Below, piece after piece: positions 9,227-16,566 of a stretch of DNA of 35,147 bases. Source of the DNA: Candidatus Babelota bacterium. Its GTDB lineage: Bacteria; Babelota; Babeliae; Babelales; Vermiphilaceae. The stretch's first letter is position 1; the number at the start of each line of letters is the position of its first letter. A model generated the notes under the pieces. The model did not search any database, had not been told where the DNA came from, and saw nothing but the letters and a program-made list of their open reading frames with translations. Position numbers and translations under genes: made by a program. The DNA is taken from positions 19,338 to 54,484 of the forward strand of contig JABDCY010000005.1 in assembly GCA_013287855.1 (NCBI GenBank), read 5' to 3'.

Positions 9227-9682
9227 ATGATCGAACAAAAATTGCACACCCTCGGCATGACTCTGCCGCTCGTCTCTACTCCCATTGCAAATTATGTCCC
9301 CTTTGTTATCTCAAACAATCTCGTGCACATTTCGGGCCAATTGCCGATGCTCGATGGCAAGTTGCACTACAGCGGCAAACTTGGTGAAACTATTTCTACG
9401 GAAGACGGCCAAGCAGCAGCACGTTTGTGCGCACTTAACATTCTTGCACAGGTTAAAGCCGCCATTGGATCACTTGATCGTGTAAAACGCTGTGTCAAAA
9501 TCACCGGTTTTGTAACTGCCACAGCAGAATTTACGGACCACTCTCAAATTATTAATGGTGCATCAGATCTTATCGTGATGGTATTTGGCGATAACGGCAA
9601 ACATGCCAGAGCGGCCGTTGGCGTCAGTTCACTTCCGCGAGGAGCATCGGTTGAAATTGAAGCTATTTTTGAAATAGAATAG
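9227..9682 (+). CDS. RidA/YjgF/YER057c family protein
   Basis: RidA-type proteins are trimeric and hydrolyse reactive enamine/imine intermediates made by PLP enzymes; some subfamilies have other roles. The 151-aa protein, somewhat longer than the roughly 130-aa RidA proper and closer to the YjgH-like length, has VHISGQLPM, a long helix with AARLCALNILAQVKAAIG, and the signature HARAAVGVSSLPRGASVEIEAI. That signature includes the Arg that binds the substrate carboxylate and the Glu in VEIEA. The frame is open to 9191, but the ATG at 9227 is preferred because AAGGA lies five bases ahead. Confidence 0.9.
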   Translation: MIEQKLHTLGMTLPLVSTPIANYVPFVISNNLVHISGQLPMLDGKLHYSGKLGETISTEDGQAAARLCALNILAQVKAAIGSLDRVKRCVKITGFVTATAEFTDHSQIINGASDLIVMVFGDNGKHARAAVGVSSLPRGASVEIEAIFEIE

Positions 9683-9693
9683 AATTAGTACTG

Positions 9694-9736
9694 TCCTTCG
9701 ATACACCGCTCTACGAGCGGCACTCAGGACGAACGG
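9694..9736. repeat. Short dispersed repeat, same family as 2774-2816
   Basis: TCCTTCGATACACC ... GGCACTCAGGACGAACGG is shared with the left arm of the groES-groEL element. Here the centre forms a small hairpin, CCGCTC-TAC-GAGCGG. It lies between the RidA gene and arfB. Confidence 0.75.
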
Positions 9737-9755
9737 ATTTATTTGGGGAGAGAGT

Positions 9756-10181
9756 ATGAAAAATGATGTACCTATTAGAAATGACATTGCGATCCCAGAG
9801 CATGAAATAGAGATCTCCACCAGCAGATCCGGCGGTGCTGGTGGACAACATGTGAATAAAACAGAAACGCGCGTCACCGTGCGCTGGAACATTAAAAGTT
9901 CACAGGTTTTAAATGAAATACAAAAAGAACGCTTAGTACAAAATCTCCAAAGCAAGTTGACCGAAGAAGGTGATCTGATTGTTCACAACAGCGAATCACG
10001 CAGTCAGGATCACAATCGTCGCGCAGCACTTGCCAACCTAGCGCATATCGTGCGCAAAGCATTGCATGTTCCCAAAAAACGTATGAAAACAAAAATTCCA
10101 AAATCAATCAAAGAATCGCGTCTTAAAGCAAAATCTCGCAGAAGTGATATTAAAAAAATGCGCGGAAAAATTAGAGATTAA
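9756..10181 (+). CDS. arfB: Peptidyl-tRNA hydrolase ArfB (ribosome rescue)
   Basis: It releases the nascent chain from ribosomes stalled without a stop codon. The 141-aa protein has the release-factor catalytic loop SGGAGGQHVNKTETRV, with GGQ at 29-31, and SESRSQDHNRRAAL further on. Its basic tail, rich in Lys/Arg (about 105-141, e.g. KTKIPKSIKESRLKAKSRR), inserts into the mRNA channel in known ArfB. It lacks the codon-recognition domains of RF1/RF2, as expected for ArfB. A GGGGAGAGAG ribosome site precedes the ATG. Confidence 0.93.
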   Translation: MKNDVPIRNDIAIPEHEIEISTSRSGGAGGQHVNKTETRVTVRWNIKSSQVLNEIQKERLVQNLQSKLTEEGDLIVHNSESRSQDHNRRAALANLAHIVRKALHVPKKRMKTKIPKSIKESRLKAKSRRSDIKKMRGKIRD

Positions 10182-10194
10182 TTATCAAATTTTC

Positions 10195-11106
10195 TTAGAA
10201 ATTTACACCAACCGAAATCCAAGGCGTGACAATGCGTTTATTGCCGTACAATTTGGGATACTGATCAAATCCGCATGATAGCGCAGCAGCGATTGATACG
10301 GTTACTTCTTCAAATTTAAAACGATACTTATACATGCCAAAAAAGCTGTGTCGCAGATAGTTGGTTTTTCTTACGGCATCATCAAAAAGAGGATGTACGC
10401 TAGCACCGAAAAATTTCGAGCCGTCATACCCAACTTCAGCAATATGGCCATTAAATGTGCTGTGAAATGCGATGAACACGTCAAGCACATTACCAAGACC
10501 ATAGCGGAATGGTTCGGCAATACCAGCAACGCTCTCAGTTATAGTGCGCGGAAAAAAATGAATTAGGCGTAGCGCAGCGCGCACCCAATGGTTTTCATTT
10601 TCCACATAGTTGTAAGAGCCATCAACCTGACCACCAAGACCGTAGTGGCCATAGCCAAATTGCACAAAATCAAGACTCGTATCTTTATGGGTAGGAAATC
10701 CTAAAAATCCAGAGAAAGTAATGCGCATCCTGTCTGATAGTGTTGGACTATACCCGCCAGAAAAGAGCAGATCATCACCTTGCGTGCGGCTAAACAATGT
10801 GCCTTTATCAAAAGAGGCCACAAGGGCCGCTGCAGCATCTGCGCGAACATAAAAATTTTTCTGCGCATAAATAATGCTGAACAACTCTCCAGCACATTCA
10901 TGCCGCGTACCATTATATTTTTTACGAAATGTACCAAACGTCGTAGCAATTGCAGTCGAAGAACGCTTCAAAACATCGTCTACACCGATATATTTGGTTG
11001 TTTCTGCAATGCGCAAGTTGTAAACGATTGATATGGCACACTCGATATCTTGGAGCAGACCACTAGCCATCAAAAAAATAATTCTTATGAGAGATTTCTT
11101 CAACAC
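10195..11106 (-). CDS. Hypothetical outer-membrane beta-barrel-like protein
   Basis: The 303-aa protein has an N-terminal signal peptide (MLKKSLIRIIFLMASGLLQD...) and a body rich in alternating aromatic/polar strands and glycine (QFGYGHYGLGGQVDGSYNY). It ends in WISVGVNF, the C-terminal Phe pattern recognised by the barrel-assembly machinery. GTG at 11106 is taken as the start because AAGGA lies nine bases ahead; a TTG follows directly. It is convergent with arfB, 13 bases apart. I cannot assign a family. A porin-like or surface protein is the reasonable guess. Confidence 0.65.
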   Translation of the reverse strand: MLKKSLIRIIFLMASGLLQDIECAISIVYNLRIAETTKYIGVDDVLKRSSTAIATTFGTFRKKYNGTRHECAGELFSIIYAQKNFYVRADAAAALVASFDKGTLFSRTQGDDLLFSGGYSPTLSDRMRITFSGFLGFPTHKDTSLDFVQFGYGHYGLGGQVDGSYNYVENENHWVRAALRLIHFFPRTITESVAGIAEPFRYGLGNVLDVFIAFHSTFNGHIAEVGYDGSKFFGASVHPLFDDAVRKTNYLRHSFFGMYKYRFKFEEVTVSIAAALSCGFDQYPKLYGNKRIVTPWISVGVNF

Positions 11107-11191
11107 AGCACTAATTCCTTACAAAAAAATTGCGTCCTTACTAAACTAATCCTGTTCAGAAAATAGGAGCAAATGCAAGAAGGAGAATGTC

Positions 11192-11800
11192 ATGTCGAAA
11201 AAATTAATAATTTTTTTCATATTGTGTGTGGTACTCTGCATCCCTTTGGTATTTTCCAGAAAATTTCAACAAGCTGATCTCAATACCATTGTGCAACAGT
11301 CTATCCAATTGCCCGAAGAACAACGTCTTGATTTCATTTTACAAGAACTCAACAAAAAATATGGTACCACAACAAGGCCCAACTTCCATTTGTTCAATGG
11401 GGGTGGCGCTTTTGGCATCATCGGACTCGTGTATGCTTCGTTGAATGAATATCTTATTATTTTTGGCTCGGTGCTGCCCAATGGCGGCCATTCCGGCAGA
11501 TATTTCCTGAACTTCTCAGATTTTGTGTACCGCGGCAAAATCACGATCGCTTCACCAAAAGAATTAGAAGGCCGAGAAGTGAAAGAAGGACAAGCAACCT
11601 ATATGGCATGGGGTGATGCACACCATTATACCCTCGATAAAAATACCTGGATGGTTGAACATGCTCATGGGCTCACCATTTCAGGGTTGCCAATTATGAT
11701 AGCAAGTATTTTCACGACGACTGATATAGTTGCAATAGGATATTTAGTTTTTGATTATGTAAAGCATGTGGTGAAAAGTTTGATCGAAACAATATTTTAA
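11192..11800 (+). CDS. Sigma-1 receptor / ERG2 C8-C7 sterol isomerase family protein
   Basis: The 202-aa protein resembles human sigma non-opioid receptor 1 and fungal ERG2 along most of its length. There is one N-terminal membrane helix (about 4-22). [21 protein letters not shown] parallels the sigma-1 stretch [40 protein letters not shown] (about 92-110) parallels the GxxGHSGRY...SD motif, and [11 protein letters not shown] (150-160) parallels PNTWMVEYGRG. Asp110 and Glu156 align with human Asp126 and Glu172, which contact the ligand amine, and Tyr87 and Arg103 are also kept. The C-terminal membrane-associated helices are present. The SD AAGGAG lies six bases before the ATG. No other sterol gene is in the window. 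Role unknown; acquisition from a eukaryote is plausible. Confidence 0.9.
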   Translation: [202 protein letters not shown]

Positions 11801-12789
11801 CTACCTGTTTCCAGGCTTAAAGTTGTTGGTTTGTCGCTGGTAATTTCCATGCGCATTAAATCAACCATACGTGGCGTGCGATCATTATAGGTATGATAAT
11901 AATAGCGTTTATTATGCAGATCGCTTGCACTTGTCCATTGCGTAAATTCATATTCAACTTCACCGCCCTCTTTTTGACGTACTGAACCAAGTGGAATATC
12001 AAACAAATTAAGAATATGAAACGCTCTGCTCACCGCTTCTTGCTCACTCTTGATTTCTTTTGTACCTTGCGCAAATACGGTTGCGCGAACAAATCGAGAG
12101 GGTGAGGTAAAATCACCGGGCAAGCCAAGCAGCCCCGATCCTTGACCAAGTGGACCAAGATTGATAGCGCCAATTTGTACTTTTGGCACACTCAAAACTG
12201 ATAAATTAATATAATTTCTCAAATTAGTAATGTGCCAATCGAATGTTGGCGCATTAGTAAACACTCCCAGAGGATTGTCCGTCATCACAAGATTTCCGCC
12301 AACATATTCAATGACCAGACTATTGCCCGCTGCATCATGCACAATCGCATGCACGGGTGGCGTGATGCCCCATGCGGGCCAGATGGCATTAGATATCCGA
12401 ATTTTTGGCAATGCCTTGCGCACTTCATCAATCGTGGCAAAATTGCTCAATAGCCACGTGATCAACTCCCAGGGAGCAATCGAATCGGCAACTTGATCGG
12501 GAGAAACTACTTGATACTGCGCATATTCAGGAAAATAGAAAAGACCACCAGCAAGTCCACGCTCATTGACACCATCAATAATGCCAACAATATCAAAGGC
12601 ATTTGCGCCAACAACCGCATAGCGCGAGCGCCACTGCAAACCTTCTGGTTTGCTTGCAGGAGATGTGCCAATAAATTGATAATTGCGAGGGATCACAATT
12701 ATGTTAGAAGCTAAATCACGCGCAAATTCCAAGGTGCGCGCATATACTACTGCCCCATTTTGCGCTTTAAGCCTAATTCCAGTACACAT
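11797..12789 (-). CDS. Choloylglycine hydrolase / linear-amide Ntn hydrolase
   Basis: This N-terminal-nucleophile amidohydrolase family includes bile-salt hydrolase, penicillin V acylase and N-acyl-homoserine-lactone acylases. The 330-aa protein starts MCTGIRL, so Cys2 becomes the nucleophile after Met removal. Arg18 and Glu21 (YARTLEF) fill the R18/D21 region, Asn75 is in DGVNERGL, Asn179 is in VFTNAPTFDW, and Arg232 is in SPSRFVRA. The set needed for catalysis is present, except Glu instead of Asp at 21. No signal peptide is visible, so it is probably cytoplasmic. Its 3' end overlaps the convergent sigma-1-like gene by four bases. The substrate cannot be read from the sequence. Confidence 0.88.
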   Translation of the reverse strand: MCTGIRLKAQNGAVVYARTLEFARDLASNIIVIPRNYQFIGTSPASKPEGLQWRSRYAVVGANAFDIVGIIDGVNERGLAGGLFYFPEYAQYQVVSPDQVADSIAPWELITWLLSNFATIDEVRKALPKIRISNAIWPAWGITPPVHAIVHDAAGNSLVIEYVGGNLVMTDNPLGVFTNAPTFDWHITNLRNYINLSVLSVPKVQIGAINLGPLGQGSGLLGLPGDFTSPSRFVRATVFAQGTKEIKSEQEAVSRAFHILNLFDIPLGSVRQKEGGEVEYEFTQWTSASDLHNKRYYYHTYNDRTPRMVDLMRMEITSDKPTTLSLETGS

Positions 12790-12860
12790 CTAAACTCCTT
12801 TTCTTGATCATTTAGGCGAAAATAACACATGCAGCTGGAAAAAGTACATGAGTTACTTTT

Positions 12861-13304
12861 CTATAGCGCTAATCGCATGCACTCAGCAATCTTTAAACTT
12901 TCTTTGGTGTATTCAGGGATATTGTTATCAGCAACTATTTCATCGATCGTCAACCAAATAACTGATGACAATTCTTCAGGCTCTAATACTCTCGGCACTC
13001 CAGCTTTATAGCGGCAAAGAAAGACGATATCAACAACGCAAACGCCAAAATCAGCCATAAATGAACTGCTTTTTATATAATGGACATCATCATAAATTTC
13101 AACACCCACTTCTTCCATAATTTCGCGCTTGAGCGTTTTTTCTAAAATATTGTTGTCATTTCGCGCATTTTCTACTTTTCCACCAATTAACGATAAAACA
13201 CCGGCAGCATGTTCTTCTTTTTCGCTGCGCTTACCGAGCAACCACTTGTCATCTTTAAAGATCGCAGCTTCGACATTAACGGCATATAGATTGGTATTTT
13301 TCAT
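12861..13304 (-). CDS. NUDIX hydrolase
   Basis: The 147-aa NUDIX-fold protein should cleave a nucleoside-diphosphate-linked compound. The Nudix box runs from GGKVEN (about 41-46) to REIMEEVGVEI (about 60-70). The catalytic REUxEExGU half is intact, while the segment between its two halves is a few residues longer than standard (ARNDNNILEKTLK). The end is helical. It is the last gene of a three-gene minus-strand unit, 12 bases after the cupin-like gene. The substrate is unknown. Confidence 0.85.
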   Translation of the reverse strand: MKNTNLYAVNVEAAIFKDDKWLLGKRSEKEEHAAGVLSLIGGKVENARNDNNILEKTLKREIMEEVGVEIYDDVHYIKSSSFMADFGVCVVDIVFLCRYKAGVPRVLEPEELSSVIWLTIDEIVADNNIPEYTKESLKIAECMRLAL

Positions 13305-13316
13305 AAAGTAGGAGCC

Positions 13317-13652
13317 TTATTTTAACTGTACAATAATCAGTTCGATCGGTTTTGATGTCGCATTTACACTTTTGTGCATCTTATCAGGAGTTTCAGCCGG
13401 GCGAAAAACCCATGTTCCGGTGGGGAAATCAACTTCAGTAGTTGAACCATCTGCTTCAAGTCGCGTTACAATTCCTCCAGCTAATGCCTTAACCATCTGA
13501 GGATACTGGTCATAATGTAATCCAATTTCTTCTTGAGCCATTATTTTAATATATGAAACACAGACATTGTCATTTTCAAACTGTTTTATGTATTCCAATG
13601 CGTGGATCCTCGGTAAAAACAAACAAGATACTGCTAATAAAATATATTTCAT
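13317..13652 (-). CDS. Small exported cupin-like protein
   Basis: The 111-aa product starts at the ATG at 13652 (preceded by AGGA), which gives the signal peptide MKYILLAVSCLFLPRIHA. The mature part has a single beta-rich domain: EEIGLHYDQYP, then GGIVTRLEADGSTTEVDFPTG and a closing strand PIELIIVQLK. This is the layout of a small cupin with possible metal ligands His/Asp/Tyr in HYDQYP and His in DKMHKS. The fold call rests on the pattern only. It lies 16 bases downstream of the NTF2-like gene in the same direction. Confidence 0.6.
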   Translation of the reverse strand: MKYILLAVSCLFLPRIHALEYIKQFENDNVCVSYIKIMAQEEIGLHYDQYPQMVKALAGGIVTRLEADGSTTEVDFPTGTWVFRPAETPDKMHKSVNATSKPIELIIVQLK

Positions 13653-13668
13653 GTTAATTCCTATTATG

Positions 13669-14142
13669 TTATGCAAACTGATGAGCAACTTCATGAAGTC
13701 TACAAAGCTTACCATCTGCCGCAATTTCCCAAATAGCAATCACATGTTCTCGTCGATGTATTCCATTATAATAGTTTTTCTGAACGGTATAACGCAGAAC
13801 GCAGCGCCTTAAATCTTCAGATACAATTACTTCCTTAAAAGGCAAGTCAATTATTAACAAAAAAGACCCGCCGCGTAATTCGTCAACTAATTCACAGAGC
13901 GACGAATAGTCATGTGCCCAGGTCACTTCGCTTGATCGCCAGACAAAATTCCGAGTTACTATTTCATCTAATTCAAGAGGATCAAAGTGATTTTTAGGAT
14001 CAACAACACCGTTCCACCACTCATATATTTTATACATATGTGTCTGGACCTGTTGCTCATTCGATAATGATTGCTGAGACTGCATTTCAACTACTAGACT
14101 AAAAACTAAAATCAAAGTTAAAAAAATAATATGCTTTTTCAT
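13669..14142 (-). CDS. Exported NTF2/SnoaL-like protein
   Basis: The 157-aa protein has a signal peptide (MKKHIIFLTLILVFSLVVEMQS, AAGGA five to six bases before the ATG). The mature part of about 130 residues begins with helices (QQVQTHMYKIYEWWNGVVD) and ends in curved-sheet strands (LRRCVLRYTVQKNYYNG, REHVIAIWEI, LCRLHEVAHQFA). This is the usual arrangement of NTF2-like ester-cyclase or binding domains. No catalytic assignment is possible. It is the first gene of a unit with the cupin-like and NUDIX genes. Confidence 0.6.
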   Translation of the reverse strand: MKKHIIFLTLILVFSLVVEMQSQQSLSNEQQVQTHMYKIYEWWNGVVDPKNHFDPLELDEIVTRNFVWRSSEVTWAHDYSSLCELVDELRGGSFLLIIDLPFKEVIVSEDLRRCVLRYTVQKNYYNGIHRREHVIAIWEIAADGKLCRLHEVAHQFA

Positions 14143-14311
14143 GTTTTTCCTTCATACACACTATATCTCAGATGAATTCCTAACGCGTCATCCTAAGTGC
14201 CTTAACCTTTTGAAAATCTTCTTTAAAAACCAAAATTTTCATAAAATGCTCGCATACTGTATAGAATACTCAATTTTTACTTTGCTATCAAAGCAATTTG
14301 AGCTGTTAATG

Positions 14312-15547
14312 CTACAACCCAAGTATTTGATTTATGCTCGTATTAGAGAAAATATTAAAGGGATCAATATGATTTTTGATCTCAGTAAATTTTATGAAAT
14401 TTTCTCCATATAATTCATTGCATTTTTCGTGATCCAAAAAATTAACCTTTCCCCAATGTGGACGACCGTTTAAAGAATACATAGCTTCTTCAAACGCTTT
14501 GAAAAATTCATAATATTTGGCTTCAGCATCAGTTCCAATATTCAAATACACCACATCATAATCGGCTGCAGGACTCAAGTAGGAATTCTTGTCAGCGCAC
14601 ACAAATCGACAAACTACTTCTTCAAGTGCAAATCCATTTTGTGTCCATTGAGGTACAAGCTTTTGGATAATCGCGATAGCTTGTGGCAGTAAGTCTAGTG
14701 GAACTGCAATTTCACACGCCATGCCAAGTTCAGTACTAGTATCCCATTGCAAGGCGTCATAACTAGTTTTTAAAGAAAGTGAAGAATTGGGTTGGACTTT
14801 TACATTTATTCGATGCCAACTATCTGCATAGACTACATCATCACGTAATTGCCAACGAAATTGAAAATAATCGGATTGTTGAAACAATTGCCGATATTGA
14901 GCAAGAAGTTCGTCTAAACTCATGGTTTTTTGCACATAGTCAAGCATAAAAAGTGGCTCACATTGCATAGTTACGCAATAGATAACTCCCAAAGTTCCCA
15001 AACTCACACATGCTGCTTTGAAAAGTTCTGGATTTTGTTGGGCTGATAAAACATGTACAACCCCATCGGCACTGATTAACTCAATTTCAGTAATAAAGCT
15101 TGATAACGTTCCTGAATGACCTGTGCCATGCGTAGCCGTGCATACTGCACCAGCTAACGTCATACCCCCCATCGCAGGAAGGTTTGAAAGCGCCAAATCA
15201 TAGTGAGCTATAGCTTTATTCAAGTCTTGAATTCGTATTCCTCCTTGAGCCCGCACGCGCAAAAGATTTTTATCCACAGATAAAATGGTATTCAGCCCTG
15301 TCATGTCAATCATATAGTCATCGGAACACGCAATGGCACTGAACGAATGGCCTGTGCCCATAACAGAGACTTTATGATGAGCTTTGGCAGCTTCTTTAAT
15401 AATGCTTATGAGTTCTTCTTTTGTGGTAGGATTCCATACTTTTTTGGGATTACACGACTGATTCCCCGCCCAATTGTGCCATTCTGCGAGAAGTTGATGA
15501 TTAAAAATTAGGCTCAGAAAAATGAGATAAGATTTTATGGATGGCAT
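14312..15547 (-). CDS. Exported aldonolactone oxidase-like flavoprotein
   Basis: The 411-aa protein belongs to the FAD-linked oxidases related to D-arabinono-1,4-lactone oxidase and L-gulonolactone oxidase, which oxidise sugar lactones. The FAD domain contains VSVMGTGHSFSAIA, whose His is the covalent flavin site in relatives, then LRVRAQGGIRIQDLN and GGMTLAGAVCTATHGTG. The C-terminal part has GRPHWGKVN and ends IDPFNIFSNTSINQIL, both typical of the subfamily. A signal peptide (MPSIKSYLIFLSLIFNHQLLA) predicts export. The ATG at 15547 is preferred over a GTG at 15553; the SD is weak. The electron acceptor and substrate are unknown. Two palindromic motifs lie just upstream. Confidence 0.85.
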   Translation of the reverse strand: MPSIKSYLIFLSLIFNHQLLAEWHNWAGNQSCNPKKVWNPTTKEELISIIKEAAKAHHKVSVMGTGHSFSAIACSDDYMIDMTGLNTILSVDKNLLRVRAQGGIRIQDLNKAIAHYDLALSNLPAMGGMTLAGAVCTATHGTGHSGTLSSFITEIELISADGVVHVLSAQQNPELFKAACVSLGTLGVIYCVTMQCEPLFMLDYVQKTMSLDELLAQYRQLFQQSDYFQFRWQLRDDVVYADSWHRINVKVQPNSSLSLKTSYDALQWDTSTELGMACEIAVPLDLLPQAIAIIQKLVPQWTQNGFALEEVVCRFVCADKNSYLSPAADYDVVYLNIGTDAEAKYYEFFKAFEEAMYSLNGRPHWGKVNFLDHEKCNELYGENFIKFTEIKNHIDPFNIFSNTSINQILGL

Positions 15548-15563
15548 GATCACTCACTAATTT

Positions 15564-15626
15564 CAGTTGCTGACAAATTGTCGACAACTGGATATAAGTT
15601 TCAACTTTTCGACAAATTGTCGGCAA
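15564..15626. promoter_or_regulatory. Two copies of a palindromic operator-like motif
   Basis: GACAAATTGTCGACAA (15572-15587) and GACAAATTGTCGGCAA (15611-15626) differ at one base and are 39 bases apart. The first copy sits inside a larger 27-base imperfect palindrome (15564-15590, CAGTTG ... CAACTG, 22 of 27 positions symmetric). They lie 17-80 bases upstream of the oxidase start and 50 bases downstream of the antitoxin gene. Binding by a repressor is an inference. Confidence 0.55.
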
Positions 15627-15674
15627 TTCAGTATCAGAAGTGCTTTTCGCTTAATTTATTGAAATCAGAGTTAC

Positions 15675-16073
15675 CTATTTCTTCCGTGCATGAATAGTTT
15701 TAACACCAACGTTCTTGCGTGGTGCTACAGGCTTCTTGATAAACTTTGGCAGGCTTACAATCACGTTAGCTATCTTCTTTGATCGCGCTTTAGGAGTAAT
15801 ATTGATAGTGATGTCTTGTCCCAAAATTGTTAAAAAACGAAAAAGCCTTTCCAAAGAAAAGCCTGATAGCTTCCCGGTAGAAAGGGCTGATATTTTTGGT
15901 TGATCGATACCAAGCAGTTCAGCTGCTTGAATTTGAGTAAGCTTTTTACGTTTAATAAGTTTATTAATCTGAATGGCAAGATTTGTTTTAGCTAATCGTT
16001 CTTCAGAATCAGGAAATCCAAGATCTGCAAAGATATTACCTGAGCTTATAGTGTAATCTATTTTCTTTTTCAT
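15675..16073 (-). CDS. HigA-like XRE-family antitoxin
   Basis: The 132-aa protein contains a helix-turn-helix (KLTQIQAAELLGIDQPKISALSTG, about 45-68) followed by FSLERLFRFLTILGQDITINI, the standard end of HigA/XRE antitoxins paired with Gp49-type toxins. An extra basic tail of about 40 residues (Lys/Arg/Pro-rich, ending TIHARKK) is longer than usual. Its ATG shares one base with the toxin's TGA (TGATG), so it is translated by coupling. It probably binds the palindrome at 16451-16468 and neutralises the upstream toxin. Confidence 0.88.
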   Translation of the reverse strand: MKKKIDYTISSGNIFADLGFPDSEERLAKTNLAIQINKLIKRKKLTQIQAAELLGIDQPKISALSTGKLSGFSLERLFRFLTILGQDITINITPKARSKKIANVIVSLPKFIKKPVAPRKNVGVKTIHARKK

Positions 16074-16423
16074 CACTTATAACTTTCTTTATAAATTTCT
16101 TGAGCTCTTTGCAGTCTACTTTTTATAAGATCCATATCTTGTTTAGGCGTTGCTATACCATGCTTAGATTTTTTCTGAAACACATGCAACACAAATACAA
16201 CTTTGGGCATTCGAACAGTATAGACAGCACGATAAGTTCCAGCTGCATCCCTATCTATAAGCTCAATAACATCAGCTCCGCCGAATCCTTTAAGCACCTT
16301 ACCCTTTGGTGATTTTCCTCCCTCTTGAGCAAGACTTAAACCATAAACAAAAGCATCTACAGTCTCTTCTGGAAGCTTCTTTAGATCTTTTTCACTTGAA
16401 CCTACATAATACAATATCTTCAA
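16073..16423 (-). CDS. HigB/RelE-superfamily (Gp49-like) toxin with TTG start
   Basis: The 116-aa protein has ILYYVGSSEKDLKKLPEE at the start, LAQEGGKSPKGKVLKGFGGADVIEL, TYRAVYTVR, VLHVFQKKSKHGIATPKQD and a helical end. This is the full Gp49-like toxin, expected to be an mRNA interferase. The frame is open to 16630, but the family similarity begins exactly at TTG 16423, nine bases after AGAGGA, and no ATG lies in between. So TTG is the start. The toxin-first order with overlapping antitoxin is typical of HigBA-type modules. Confidence 0.87.
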   Translation of the reverse strand: MKILYYVGSSEKDLKKLPEETVDAFVYGLSLAQEGGKSPKGKVLKGFGGADVIELIDRDAAGTYRAVYTVRMPKVVFVLHVFQKKSKHGIATPKQDMDLIKSRLQRAQEIYKESYK

Positions 16424-16448
16424 TATTCTATTTCCTCTTATGAATAAG

Positions 16449-16477
16449 AATATGCCATATATGGTATAACATATCAA
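16449..16477 (-). promoter_or_regulatory. Promoter with overlapping palindromic operator for the HigBA-type pair
   Basis: On the minus strand, TTGATA (16472-16477), 17 bases, CATATT (16449-16454). The spacer holds TATGCCATATATGGTATA (16451-16468), a palindrome with one mismatched pair. It is well placed for autorepression by the antitoxin. Confidence 0.55.
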
Positions 16478-16566
16478 GTGACTGATGAAAACAATATAGC
16501 TATAATTGTTGTAGATATACTTCATTTGGGCAGTGAGGTAGCCTAAATCCACAGGAACTAAATAAT

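Noticed and set aside
14141-14413. 90-aa plus-strand frame
   Set aside because: It overlaps the 3' end of the oxidase, its sequence is low-complexity and AT-driven, and no SD or homology was seen.
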